The notes beneath the pieces were generated by a model. The model did no database searches. It was given only the letters and a program-made list of their open reading frames with translations, and was not told the DNA's origin. A DNA stretch of 64,000 bases from Palsa-295 sp963785585 (lineage in GTDB: Bacteria > Acidobacteriota > Terriglobia > Acidiferrales > UBA7541), in assembly GCA_963785585.1 (NCBI GenBank), contig CAWAVW010000004.1, forward strand, positions 744,001 to 808,000, written 5' to 3'. Below are positions 1-7,428 of this stretch, in pieces (the first letter of the stretch is position 1; each line of letters begins with the position of its first letter). The position numbers and the translations under genes were made by a program.

Positions 1-1
1 G

Positions 2-271
2 GATTTGCTTTTCCGAGAGACGACCACGATTGGCGCGAGGACCTACGAAGCGCGGCGAAAAACGCTGGCGCGGGAATTTGTGCGGGTGACGACGGAGTAC
101 GGCGACGTCCGCATGAAGGTATCGCGGCTGGGCGAAGCGATTGTGAATGCGGCGCCCGAATTTGAGGATTGCAAGGCCATTGCGGAAAAGCAGGGCGTGG
201 CGCTGAAGACGGTGATCGCGGCGGCGGCGTTTGAATTTCAGAAGCGGGTCGAGAAAGTGACGACGGCCTAA
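2..271 (+). CDS. larC: LarC, nickel-pincer cofactor biosynthesis protein, C-terminal part (truncated by window edge)
   Basis: The reading frame is open from the first bases of the window and ends at a stop at 269-271, so only about 89 C-terminal residues are present. They match my recollection of the LarC C-terminal domain: an LLFRETTTIG-type strand, a conserved arginine-rich stretch, then a segment like VNAAPEFEDC followed by a helix. LarC is the CTP-dependent nickel insertase that completes the nickel-pincer nucleotide cofactor of lactate racemase-type enzymes. The sulfur transferase of the same pathway, larE, lies about 14 kb downstream on the other strand, which supports the call. metG follows 18 bases later and is probably co-transcribed. 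Confidence 0.8.
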   Translation, partial: DLLFRETTTIGARTYEARRKTLAREFVRVTTEYGDVRMKVSRLGEAIVNAAPEFEDCKAIAEKQGVALKTVIAAAAFEFQKRVEKVTTA

Positions 272-289
272 GAGAGCGACCAGGGATCG

Positions 290-2329
290 ATGACGGAAAC
301 GAAAGAAAAATATTATCTGACGACGCCGATTTACTACGCGAATTCGCGGCCGCACGTGGGGTCTGCGTACACGACGATCGTGTGCGACGTGATCGCGCGG
401 TACAAGAGGATGTGCGGATACGACGTGGCGTATCTGACGGGCACGGACGAGCACGGCGTGAATATCGAGCGGGCGGCGGAAGCAAAGGGAGTGAGCCCGC
501 AGCAGCTGGTGGACGCGAACGAAAAGATTTTCCGCGATTTGTGGAAGCTGCTGGGAATTTCGATCACCGATTTCGTGCGGACGACTTCGGATGATCACGC
601 GCGGGCGGTGCAAACGCTGGTGCGGCGGACGCTCGAAAAATCGCCGGACGCGATTTACAAGCGTCGATATGAGGGGCGGTACTGCATTTATGACAATGCG
701 TATGTGAGCGACACGCCGGAGGCGGCGAACTGCCCGACGTGCGGCCGCCCGGCAGAGCTGATCTCGGAGGAGAATTATTTTTTCCGGCTGTCGGCGTATG
801 GCGATCGACTGTTGCAGCTTTACAAGGAGCATCCGGAGTTCGTGCAGCCGGATTTCCGGATGAACGAAGTGCGGGCGTTTGTGGAGACAGGGCTGAAGGA
901 TTTGTCGATCAGCCGGCAATCGATCAAGTGGGGAATTCCGTGGCCGGGCGATCCGGACCATGTGTTTTATGTGTGGTACGACGCGTTGACGAGTTACATG
1001 ACGGGTATTGGATATGGATCTCCGGATGCGGCGGCGAGCGCGAAGTTTGCGAAATTCTGGCCGGCGAATCTGCACATGATCGGCAAGGAAATCATCCGGT
1101 TCCACGCGGTGTACTGGCCGGCATTCCTGATGGCGGCGGAGCTGCCGCTGCCGGAGAAGATTTTCGCGCACGGGTGGCTGCTGTTCGAGCAGGAAAAGAT
1201 GAGCAAGTCGAAAGGCAACGTGGCGTACCCGGAGCCGATTGTGAAGGCGCTGGGAAACGACGCGCTACGGTATTACCTGCTGCGCGAAGTGGTGTTTGGG
1301 CAAGACGGCAATTTTTCGAAGGACGCGCTGATTACGCGGTACAACGCGGACCTGGCGAACGGCCTGGGGAATTTGTGCAACCGCACGCTGACGATGATTC
1401 AGAATTATTGCGGCGGAGTGGTTCCCGACGAAGTTCCGATGCCGGGAAAGCTGAACGCAATCGGGTCGGGCGCGTTTCACAGCGTGATTCGGAGCGGATA
1501 CAACAAATTCGAATTTTCGGACGTGGTGGCGGAAATCTGGGCGCTGGTGGCGATGGCGGACAAGTTTCTGGCATCGGAAAAGCCGTGGACGCTGGCGGAC
1601 GATCCGACGCAGAAGGGAAAGCTCGAGCAGATTCTGTATGAAGTGGCGGAGGCCGTGCGGCTGCTGGCGGTGTTCGCGCATCCGGTGATTCCGGAGTCGA
1701 CGCACAAAATCTGGGAACAGCTGGGACAGGCGGGCCGGATTGAGGACGTCCGGATCGACAAGCTGCAGTGGGGCGGATTGAAGGCGGGAACGAAGATCGG
1801 AAAAGTGGAAGCGGTGTTTCCGCGCGCGGATAAGAAAGAAATTCTGGAGAAAATCGAAACCATGGAAAACGAAATACGGAATCCGGGTAGTGCGAATGCG
1901 GGGGCGACCGAGGCGGATGTGCCGAAGCCGTCGGGTGCGACGGCTGGTGCGGCGGCTCCGGCGGCGGGCGCAGCCGCAGTTGCTGTGCCGGCAGGGCCGG
2001 TGAAGATTGGAATTGAGGATTTCACGAAGGTCGAATTGAAAGTGGGACTGGTGAAATCGGCGGAGCGGATTCAGGGCGCGGATCGATTGCTGAAGCTGCT
2101 GGTGGATATCGGGGATGAAGTGCGGCAGATTCTGGCGGGAATCGCGGTGGGGTACACGCCGGAGGAATTGGTGGGCCGCAAGGTGGTGGTGGTGACGAAT
2201 CTGGCGCCGCGAAAGATGCGGGGCCTGGAATCGAACGGAATGATACTGGCGGCGTCGGCGGGGCCGGACGGCAAGCCAGTGCTGTGCACCTTCGCGGAAG
2301 AGATTCCGGTAGGGTCAAAGGTGAAGTAA
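290..2329 (+). CDS. metG: methionyl-tRNA synthetase with C-terminal tRNA-binding domain
   Basis: Charges tRNA-Met with methionine in the cytoplasm. The 679-residue protein has the class I signature at residues 21-24 (PHVG, the HIGH motif), a zinc-knuckle region at 132-151, the KMSKS loop at 303-307, a helical anticodon-binding domain, an Ala/Gly-rich linker (about 545-575) and a C-terminal Trbp111/EMAP-II OB-fold with the typical MRGLESNGM segment. The knuckle is odd: C132, C148 and C151 are present but the partner expected three residues after C132 is D135. It lies 18 bases downstream of larC. The appended OB-fold usually drives dimerisation and tRNA binding in this family. Confidence 0.97.
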   Translation: MTETKEKYYLTTPIYYANSRPHVGSAYTTIVCDVIARYKRMCGYDVAYLTGTDEHGVNIERAAEAKGVSPQQLVDANEKIFRDLWKLLGISITDFVRTTSDDHARAVQTLVRRTLEKSPDAIYKRRYEGRYCIYDNAYVSDTPEAANCPTCGRPAELISEENYFFRLSAYGDRLLQLYKEHPEFVQPDFRMNEVRAFVETGLKDLSISRQSIKWGIPWPGDPDHVFYVWYDALTSYMTGIGYGSPDAAASAKFAKFWPANLHMIGKEIIRFHAVYWPAFLMAAELPLPEKIFAHGWLLFEQEKMSKSKGNVAYPEPIVKALGNDALRYYLLREVVFGQDGNFSKDALITRYNADLANGLGNLCNRTLTMIQNYCGGVVPDEVPMPGKLNAIGSGAFHSVIRSGYNKFEFSDVVAEIWALVAMADKFLASEKPWTLADDPTQKGKLEQILYEVAEAVRLLAVFAHPVIPESTHKIWEQLGQAGRIEDVRIDKLQWGGLKAGTKIGKVEAVFPRADKKEILEKIETMENEIRNPGSANAGATEADVPKPSGATAGAAAPAAGAAAVAVPAGPVKIGIEDFTKVELKVGLVKSAERIQGADRLLKLLVDIGDEVRQILAGIAVGYTPEELVGRKVVVVTNLAPRKMRGLESNGMILAASAGPDGKPVLCTFAEEIPVGSKVK

Positions 2330-2406
2330 GGCCTGAGCGGGCTGAACTTTCGGTACTTTCAGACCAAACGAAAAGCGAATAGACTTTGAAGCGAGGCGGC
2401 GCTGAG

Positions 2407-2412
2407 TACAAT
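2407..2412 (+). promoter_or_regulatory. candidate -10 box upstream of the TatD gene
   Basis: TACAAT at 2407-2412, with a weak -35-like TTGAAG at 2386-2391 (15-base spacer). A transcript from here would begin near 2419 and so would exclude the TTG codon at 2414 and favour the ATG at 2456. The spacing is short, so this is tentative. Confidence 0.3.
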
Positions 2413-2455
2413 TTTGTCAGGGGCGCGCTTCGCTCGAGGGAACGGGTTCGGGCGA

Positions 2456-3268
2456 ATGCGGATTGTGGATTCACACGCGCATCTGGAGTCGGAGGATTTC
2501 GACGCGGACCGCGCGGAGATGCTGGCGCGGGCGAGAGAGGCTGGGGTCGAAATGATTCTGGCGATCGGCAGCGGCGGGACGGGGCCGGAGAGGCTGGACG
2601 CGGCGATCGATGTAGCGAACGCCGTGGCGAAGGATTACAACCGGGACTTTCCTAAAATTTGGGCGACGATCGGGATTCATCCGCAGCATGCGGCCGAGGC
2701 AAGAGAAGAGCATTACGAGAAGCTCGATACGCTGGCGAAAAATCCGAAGGTGCTGGCGTGGGGCGAGATGGGGCTCGATTATCACTGGCCGGAGCCGGCG
2801 CGGGATGTGCAGAAGGAAGTGTTTCGGCGTCAACTGACGCAGGCGCGCGAGAACACGTTGCCGATCGTGATTCACTGCCGCGACGCGTGGGACGATTGCC
2901 TGGAGATTCTGGAGACGGACTGGAAGTCGTCGGGGTTGGGCGGCGTGCTTCACTGCTTTACGGGAACGCTGGACGAAGCACGGCGCGGGTTGGAGATGGG
3001 ATTCATGGTTTCGTTTGCGGCGAACGTGACATACCCGAAGATGCAGCATTTGCGGGACGCGGCGAAGGAGTTGCCGCTGGAGCGGCTGCTGACGGAGACG
3101 GATTCGCCTTTTCTGCCGCCGCAAAAGCTGCGCGGAAAACGAAATGAGCCGGCAAATGTGGTGGAAGTAGCGCGGACGCTGGCGAGTGTGAGAAACTTGA
3201 GCAGCGATGAAGTAGCGGCCGCGACCGCGGCAAACTTTCTACGGTTTTTCAGGCCAGGCGCGCGGTAG
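2456..3268 (+). CDS. TatD family metal-dependent deoxyribonuclease
   Basis: A 270-residue TIM-barrel hydrolase of the TatD/YcfH family, which are cytoplasmic 3'-5' exonucleases or related metal hydrolases. The protein begins MRIVDSHAHLE, the N-terminal metal-binding DxHxH strand, followed by the family's GEMGLDYHW segment, an HCR segment (FVIHCRDAW-like), a HCFTG motif and the ETDSPFLPP motif near the C-terminus. I chose the ATG at 2456 because it puts the DSHAH strand at the very N-terminus, as in relatives. A TTG at 2414 would add 14 unlikely residues. It sits between metG and the polyprenyl synthase, an order often seen with metG. Confidence 0.93.
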   Translation: MRIVDSHAHLESEDFDADRAEMLARAREAGVEMILAIGSGGTGPERLDAAIDVANAVAKDYNRDFPKIWATIGIHPQHAAEAREEHYEKLDTLAKNPKVLAWGEMGLDYHWPEPARDVQKEVFRRQLTQARENTLPIVIHCRDAWDDCLEILETDWKSSGLGGVLHCFTGTLDEARRGLEMGFMVSFAANVTYPKMQHLRDAAKELPLERLLTETDSPFLPPQKLRGKRNEPANVVEVARTLASVRNLSSDEVAAATAANFLRFFRPGAR

Positions 3269-3297
3269 TCCAGCCCAGCCAAGGTGAACCCAACAGG

Positions 3298-4293
3298 ATG
3301 GCGTTCGCAGTACCCATCGCACGAGGAATTTTCGACCTGATACGCGAGGACCTGGCGCTCGTGGAGCAGGAAATTGCCGCGCAAAATAACGCGGCGATCC
3401 AACCGGTTTCGGACATTTCCAAATATCTGAGGGAAGGCGGCGGGAAGCGTTTGCGTCCCGCATTGCTGCTGCTGGCGGCGGGAGCTTCGGGCTATCGCGG
3501 CGAGGGAGCGATTCGCCTGGGCGCGGTGGTGGAGATGATCCACAGCGCGACGCTGATTCACGACGATGTGATCGATGGCGCGGATACGAGGCGAGGGCGC
3601 CCGAGCGCGAATGCGCGGTGGGGCAATCACATGAGCGTGCTGGCGGGCGACTGGCTGTACATGCAGTCGTTCGAACTGGCGCTGCGCGAGCGGAATTTTG
3701 AAGTGCTGGATATTTTGATCGACCTGACGCAGAACATGGTGGAGGGCGAGCTGTTGCAGTTGACGCGGCTCGGCCGGATGGATTTGACCGAAGCGGAAGC
3801 GACGGAGCTGGCGTACCGCAAGACGGCGGGACTTTTCAGCGGATGCGCGCGGCTGGGCGCGGTGCTGGGCAAGCAGTCCGCGAATGTGGTGGAGGCTCTG
3901 GCGGAGTACGGGCGGAACGCGGGCCTCGCGTTTCAGCTGGTGGATGATTTGCTGGATTTTACGGCGTCTCCGGAAAAGCTGGGCAAGCCGGTGCTGAGCG
4001 ATTTGAAAGAGGGCAAGGTGACGCTGCCGTTGATTTTTGCGCTGGAGACGGCGAATGGGCACGGCGATGCGAAGCGGCTGGTATCGAAGGTGCTGGAGGA
4101 GCGGGAATTTGTGAGCGTGCGCGCGGAAGAGATTACGAGTCTGGTGCGCGAGACGGGATCGCTCGACCGCTCGACGGCGCTGGCGAGGGAATACGTGCGG
4201 CGGGCGAAGGAGTGTCTGGAAGTGGTGCCGGATTCGGAGTATCGAAGGGCGTTGATGGCGGTGCCGGATTTTATTTTGGAGCGAGAGAATTAA
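3298..4293 (+). CDS. polyprenyl diphosphate synthase (IspB/HepT type)
   Basis: A 331-residue trans-isoprenyl diphosphate synthase. It condenses isopentenyl diphosphate onto allylic diphosphates to make the C35-C45 chain of the menaquinone or ubiquinone side chain. Both aspartate-rich motifs are intact: DDVID at 89-93 with RRGRPS after it, and DDLLD at 216-220. GGGKRLRP at 47-54 is the IPP-binding region. Chain length cannot be read reliably from the sequence. The last eight codons plus the stop lie inside a 27-bp direct repeat whose second copy is at 5354-5380, behind the inserted nuclease gene. The second copy encodes the same DFILEREN ending. Confidence 0.93.
   Translation: MAFAVPIARGIFDLIREDLALVEQEIAAQNNAAIQPVSDISKYLREGGGKRLRPALLLLAAGASGYRGEGAIRLGAVVEMIHSATLIHDDVIDGADTRRGRPSANARWGNHMSVLAGDWLYMQSFELALRERNFEVLDILIDLTQNMVEGELLQLTRLGRMDLTEAEATELAYRKTAGLFSGCARLGAVLGKQSANVVEALAEYGRNAGLAFQLVDDLLDFTASPEKLGKPVLSDLKEGKVTLPLIFALETANGHGDAKRLVSKVLEEREFVSVRAEEITSLVRETGSLDRSTALAREYVRRAKECLEVVPDSEYRRALMAVPDFILEREN
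4267..4293 (+). repeat. left copy of a 27-bp direct repeat flanking the GIY-YIG gene
   Basis: The 27 bases at 4267-4293 recur at 5354-5380 with a single mismatch (G4281 versus A5368). The left copy is the 3' end of the polyprenyl synthase gene including its stop codon. The pair brackets a single inserted gene, as attachment-site duplications do when an element enters the 3' end of a gene. Confidence 0.85.
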
Positions 4294-4474
4294 CTGAGTT
4301 TCGAGTAGCGAGTGTGCCCTACGTCCCCGAGTTATATTTTCCTTGATCTACAAACCTCGTAAACGTACTCTTCGGCCCTTAGCCGGTCACCTCGGTGTGC
4401 AATTGTCTCCCAGAGAGATGACTGATTTCGTGCGAAATTCTGAGTTTGGTGCCCTCGAGTCGCAAGGAGGTCGG

Positions 4475-5293
4475 ATGAGTGTTTCGGTAGCTTTTCTGAG
4501 AACGGCGGATGGCCCGGTTGAGGTAACCCGCGAGAAAGTGCTAGCCGCGATGCGTGAATTCGATTCCCGATTTCGAGCCGGTGAGAACGAATCAGGAACG
4601 CTTTATTCGGTAGTTGAAGACGGGAAGGTCTATCCGCCGAAGAGAATCTTGGAACTCGCGACCGGAATACCGCGCAGCAAATTCTATGGCGGTCAGCCAT
4701 CTAACGATGTCCTACGCGGGTTAGGGTTTTACATCGCGGCTGGAGAAGGAGGTCCAGGAAGCGCACACGATTTGGCCCGGCGAGCCGAGCCAGTACCTGC
4801 TGTTGGCAAGCTACTGGACGATTTGTTCAAGACTAAATGGTCGAAGCTGGATGAGGATATAACTGGCTTGGTTGATTCCGAGTACCCCGGCGTCTACGTT
4901 CTGGCTTATCCACATGGGAACTCACGCGACGATGTTACGGGTCCCGATCTCACCGGCCAGACGGTATCCGAGCACGATATCTTTTACGTTGGCGTGAGTC
5001 ATGCAGGGGTTCGGAAGCGGCTTCGACAATTCGTCAAGGGTGTTGACGATAACGATCATCACAGCGCAGCGATGCGTTTTTTCAAGGAATTTGGACGGGG
5101 TGAGAAATATCGGACTTTTGCGCACGAGAAGCCCTTCTTCGTTTCTTCGATATCGATTCCCAGCACATCGCTCAAATCGGTTAGAACGCCGCGCGACCTC
5201 GAAAAGATGGGAGTATTGGCGCAACTTGAATGGTACGTTTTGGCCAGAGTTAAGGCGAAAACTGGGCACGAACCGCCGCTCAACAAGAGGTAG
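4475..5293 (+). CDS. GIY-YIG nuclease with ScoMcrA-like N-terminal domain (putative restriction or homing nuclease)
   Basis: A 272-residue two-domain protein. Residues about 15-90 contain GKVYPPKRILELATG (50-64) then a GG and a LGF strand. From memory this matches the N-terminal head domain of ScoMcrA-type modified-DNA restriction enzymes. Residues about 135-272 carry the GIY-YIG core: GVYVLA at 139-144, FYVGVS at 170-175, a conserved arginine helix (RKRLRQF, 180-186), catalytic glutamate E252 in LEWYVLAR, and the terminal N270 of PPLN. The start is fixed by AAGGAGG at 4464-4470, four bases before ATG 4475. Base composition is less GC-rich than the flanks. The gene stands alone between two copies of the synthase 3' end, which implies transfer. 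The target is unknown. Confidence 0.7.
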   Translation: MSVSVAFLRTADGPVEVTREKVLAAMREFDSRFRAGENESGTLYSVVEDGKVYPPKRILELATGIPRSKFYGGQPSNDVLRGLGFYIAAGEGGPGSAHDLARRAEPVPAVGKLLDDLFKTKWSKLDEDITGLVDSEYPGVYVLAYPHGNSRDDVTGPDLTGQTVSEHDIFYVGVSHAGVRKRLRQFVKGVDDNDHHSAAMRFFKEFGRGEKYRTFAHEKPFFVSSISIPSTSLKSVRTPRDLEKMGVLAQLEWYVLARVKAKTGHEPPLNKR

Positions 5294-5353
5294 GGCTCGC
5301 AAGCGCGAAAGTACATTATTTAATACTGGTTTGCCGCGTTGACGGGAGTTTGC

Positions 5354-5380
5354 GATTTTATTTTGGAACGAGAGAATTAA
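5354..5380 (+). repeat. right copy of the 27-bp direct repeat
   Basis: It matches 4267-4293 except at A5368. Translated in the corresponding frame it reads DFILEREN and a stop, identical to the end of the polyprenyl synthase. It therefore looks like the displaced original 3' end of that gene. The 223-base gap around it (5294-5516) holds no other recognisable gene. Confidence 0.85.
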
Positions 5381-5516
5381 GGGTTAGAAGCGTCGAGTTG
5401 TAAGCCTACCTGCTGGTTACTGAATTTTCTCCATCGCGAAAGTTAGATTCGGCACGCGTGTCGCTACGCGTCCGTGAGTGTGCGTCCGGAGGGATCGGTT
5501 CGCGGCGGAGTTGGGA

Positions 5517-6473
5517 TTAGCGCGGGGCGCGATAACGGCGGGCGAGGGACGGGATGATGGCGCCGGCGAGATTGGCCAGGTTGGCGTCGGGGAACGGAGT
5601 GCGGTCGGCGCGCGGATTGAAGGAACGGAAGAAGGTCTTGAGGAGGCGGCCGAATGCTTCGAACTTTTCGCGCAGAGTGAATTTGAGGGGGCGGCCGTTG
5701 GCGCGAATGATGAGGAGGGTGACGTCATCGGCGGCGAGATTTTCCGGGTAGCGGACTTCAATTTCGTGGAGCAAAGTTTCGATGAGTTTGTTGGCAGGAA
5801 CTTCGCCGAGCAGATTGGCGATGCGGAGCAGGCCGTGTTCGCCGAGCATCTGGCCGTCGGCATCGCGGGATTCCATCAGGGCGTCGGTGTAGTTGACGAT
5901 GCAGTCGCCGGGATCGAGTTCGACGTCGAGTTGCTCGTAGTCGGCGATATCGAACATGCCGAGAGGGATGTTGCTGAGGGGCGGCCGCTCGGGATGATCT
6001 TTTTGGCCGACGAGGGACCATTCTTTTTTCGCGGCTCGGTAGAGCAAGGGCCGGGGATGCCCGGCGTTGCAGAGCGAGAGGCGGCGGCTGGGTTCGAAGA
6101 ATGTGGTGACGACGGCGGTGGCGAAGCTGCCGTTGGTGGAAAGCGCGGTGAACTTTTCGTTGAGCAGCCGGACGAATTCTTTCTGGTCGAGGCGGTTGAC
6201 GAAGCGCCGCATCAGGGTGCGGAGGTCTGCGGCGGTGGCGGCGACGGATTGGCCGTGGCCGGAAACATCCGCGAGAAGCAAACGGCTGATGCGGCCGGTG
6301 GCGCAACTGGAAACGTAATAGACGTCGCCGCCGCGCTGAGCGGCTCCGAAGGGTTTGCTGTACACCCAGACGTCGAGGCCGCCGAGCTCGACTCCGCTCG
6401 AAGCGATCTGGCTGCCGCCCCAGACTTCCATGCACTGCATGTGCTGCGCGGGCGAGTCGGACATGCCGATCAT
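5517..6473 (-). CDS. SpoIIE/RsbU-type PP2C serine phosphatase
   Basis: A PP2C-fold phosphatase of about 318 residues. Metal-binding motifs are visible: GGD at 48-50, ADVSGHG at 68-74 with D69, and DDVTLLIIR in the last third. Family members dephosphorylate anti-sigma-factor antagonists or act as outputs of partner-switching systems. No sensor domain precedes the catalytic core, so the protein is a stand-alone phosphatase. No partner anti-anti-sigma gene lies next to it. Two in-frame ATGs exist (6473 and 6464). A perfect TATAAT seven bases upstream of the second suggests a leaderless message beginning at 6464. Confidence 0.87.
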   Translation of the reverse strand: MIGMSDSPAQHMQCMEVWGGSQIASSGVELGGLDVWVYSKPFGAAQRGGDVYYVSSCATGRISRLLLADVSGHGQSVAATAADLRTLMRRFVNRLDQKEFVRLLNEKFTALSTNGSFATAVVTTFFEPSRRLSLCNAGHPRPLLYRAAKKEWSLVGQKDHPERPPLSNIPLGMFDIADYEQLDVELDPGDCIVNYTDALMESRDADGQMLGEHGLLRIANLLGEVPANKLIETLLHEIEVRYPENLAADDVTLLIIRANGRPLKFTLREKFEAFGRLLKTFFRSFNPRADRTPFPDANLANLAGAIIPSLARRYRAPR

Positions 6474-6477
6474 TATA
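6472..6477 (-). promoter_or_regulatory. -10 box (TATAAT) seven bases before a start codon of the SpoIIE-type phosphatase
   Basis: On the minus strand TATAAT is followed by seven bases and then ATG (6464-6462). There is no Shine-Dalgarno sequence and no good -35. The geometry fits a leaderless transcript. Confidence 0.45.
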
Positions 6478-6572
6478 AACGCGGAACGAGTAGACGCGCG
6501 GGGGCAATCGCAATACCGCCAGCAGTCAAAACCGAACTACAGGTCGAGAGATACCTCGCGCGGCGCGCAAAT

Positions 6573-7367
6573 TCATTTCGACGGTGCCACCGGCTTTACT
6601 TGAGCATATTCAGGGTTCTTCCAAAGGTCGCTGCGATATTCCAGAGTGTTGGCGGTGACCTGCGCGACTTCGTCGCCGTAATATCTGGCGACGACGTGTA
6701 GCGCGAGATCAATGCCGGAAGTGAGGCCGCCGGCGGTGGCGAATTTACCGTTCTCGACGAAGCGGGTGCCACTGACGAAGCGCACGGCGGGATATTGCTT
6801 TTGCATGCTCTGCTGAAACAGGTGGTGGGTCGTAGCGGTTTGGCCGTCGAGAAATCCGTAGCCCGCGAGGACCTCGGCGCCGGTACAAACCGACATGGTC
6901 ACGTCGGCGGTGGCGGAGTTCGCGAGGAGCCATGACTTCTGAGCGGCGGTGCGTCCCGCCTGGGCGGGAATGACGATCACTTGGGGCTTCGGTGCGTTGT
7001 CGAAACTAAAGCTCGGCATGATGGTGACGCCCTCGGCGGACACCGGAGCGAGTGAATCCGACACCGTGTAAAGGTTGAACGGCATGACCATATCGTCGCC
7101 GTCGGATTCATGCCAGGGCTTGCCGTCAGGCTTCAGCATCGTTTCGCTGAAAACCTCCCACGAACCGGCGATGTCGAGAATGTCCGCTCGATTCGAAATC
7201 AGGAACGCCACGTTGATCGTGCCGTTGGCGGGCGGTTTCAGCGGATGAGTTTCTACCGAGGAAAGCTTTGCTTTGCCGGGCTCTGCGGCACGGCCAATGA
7301 AAACTGCGAGAGCCAAAACACCCAAGGCTACGACGGCCATCCAGAATGCTCGAGGTACACGCTTCAT
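6573..7367 (-). CDS. exported DJ-1/PfpI family protein
   Basis: A 264-residue protein with an N-terminal hydrophobic segment (about 8-25) followed by a class I glutamine-amidotransferase-like DJ-1/PfpI domain. The nucleophile elbow is VCTGAE with C161, followed by THH at 180-182, which places a histidine where the AraC-associated GATase1 subfamily has its own. An upstream region reads VAFLISNRADILDIAGSWEVF, the typical first strand and helix. The start at 7367 has an AGGAGG (complement of 7373-7378) five bases upstream. The ATG at 7397 lacks one. It follows the TonB receptor on the same strand after 61 bases, so it probably belongs to the same transcript. Substrate unknown. Confidence 0.8.
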   Translation of the reverse strand: MKRVPRAFWMAVVALGVLALAVFIGRAAEPGKAKLSSVETHPLKPPANGTINVAFLISNRADILDIAGSWEVFSETMLKPDGKPWHESDGDDMVMPFNLYTVSDSLAPVSAEGVTIMPSFSFDNAPKPQVIVIPAQAGRTAAQKSWLLANSATADVTMSVCTGAEVLAGYGFLDGQTATTHHLFQQSMQKQYPAVRFVSGTRFVENGKFATAGGLTSGIDLALHVVARYYGDEVAQVTANTLEYRSDLWKNPEYAQVKPVAPSK

Positions 7368-7428
7368 AGGCTCCTCCTTCGAATTGCTTGCGATCACGTT
7401 CGAATCCTTGCTTCGCGCATCCGGTATT

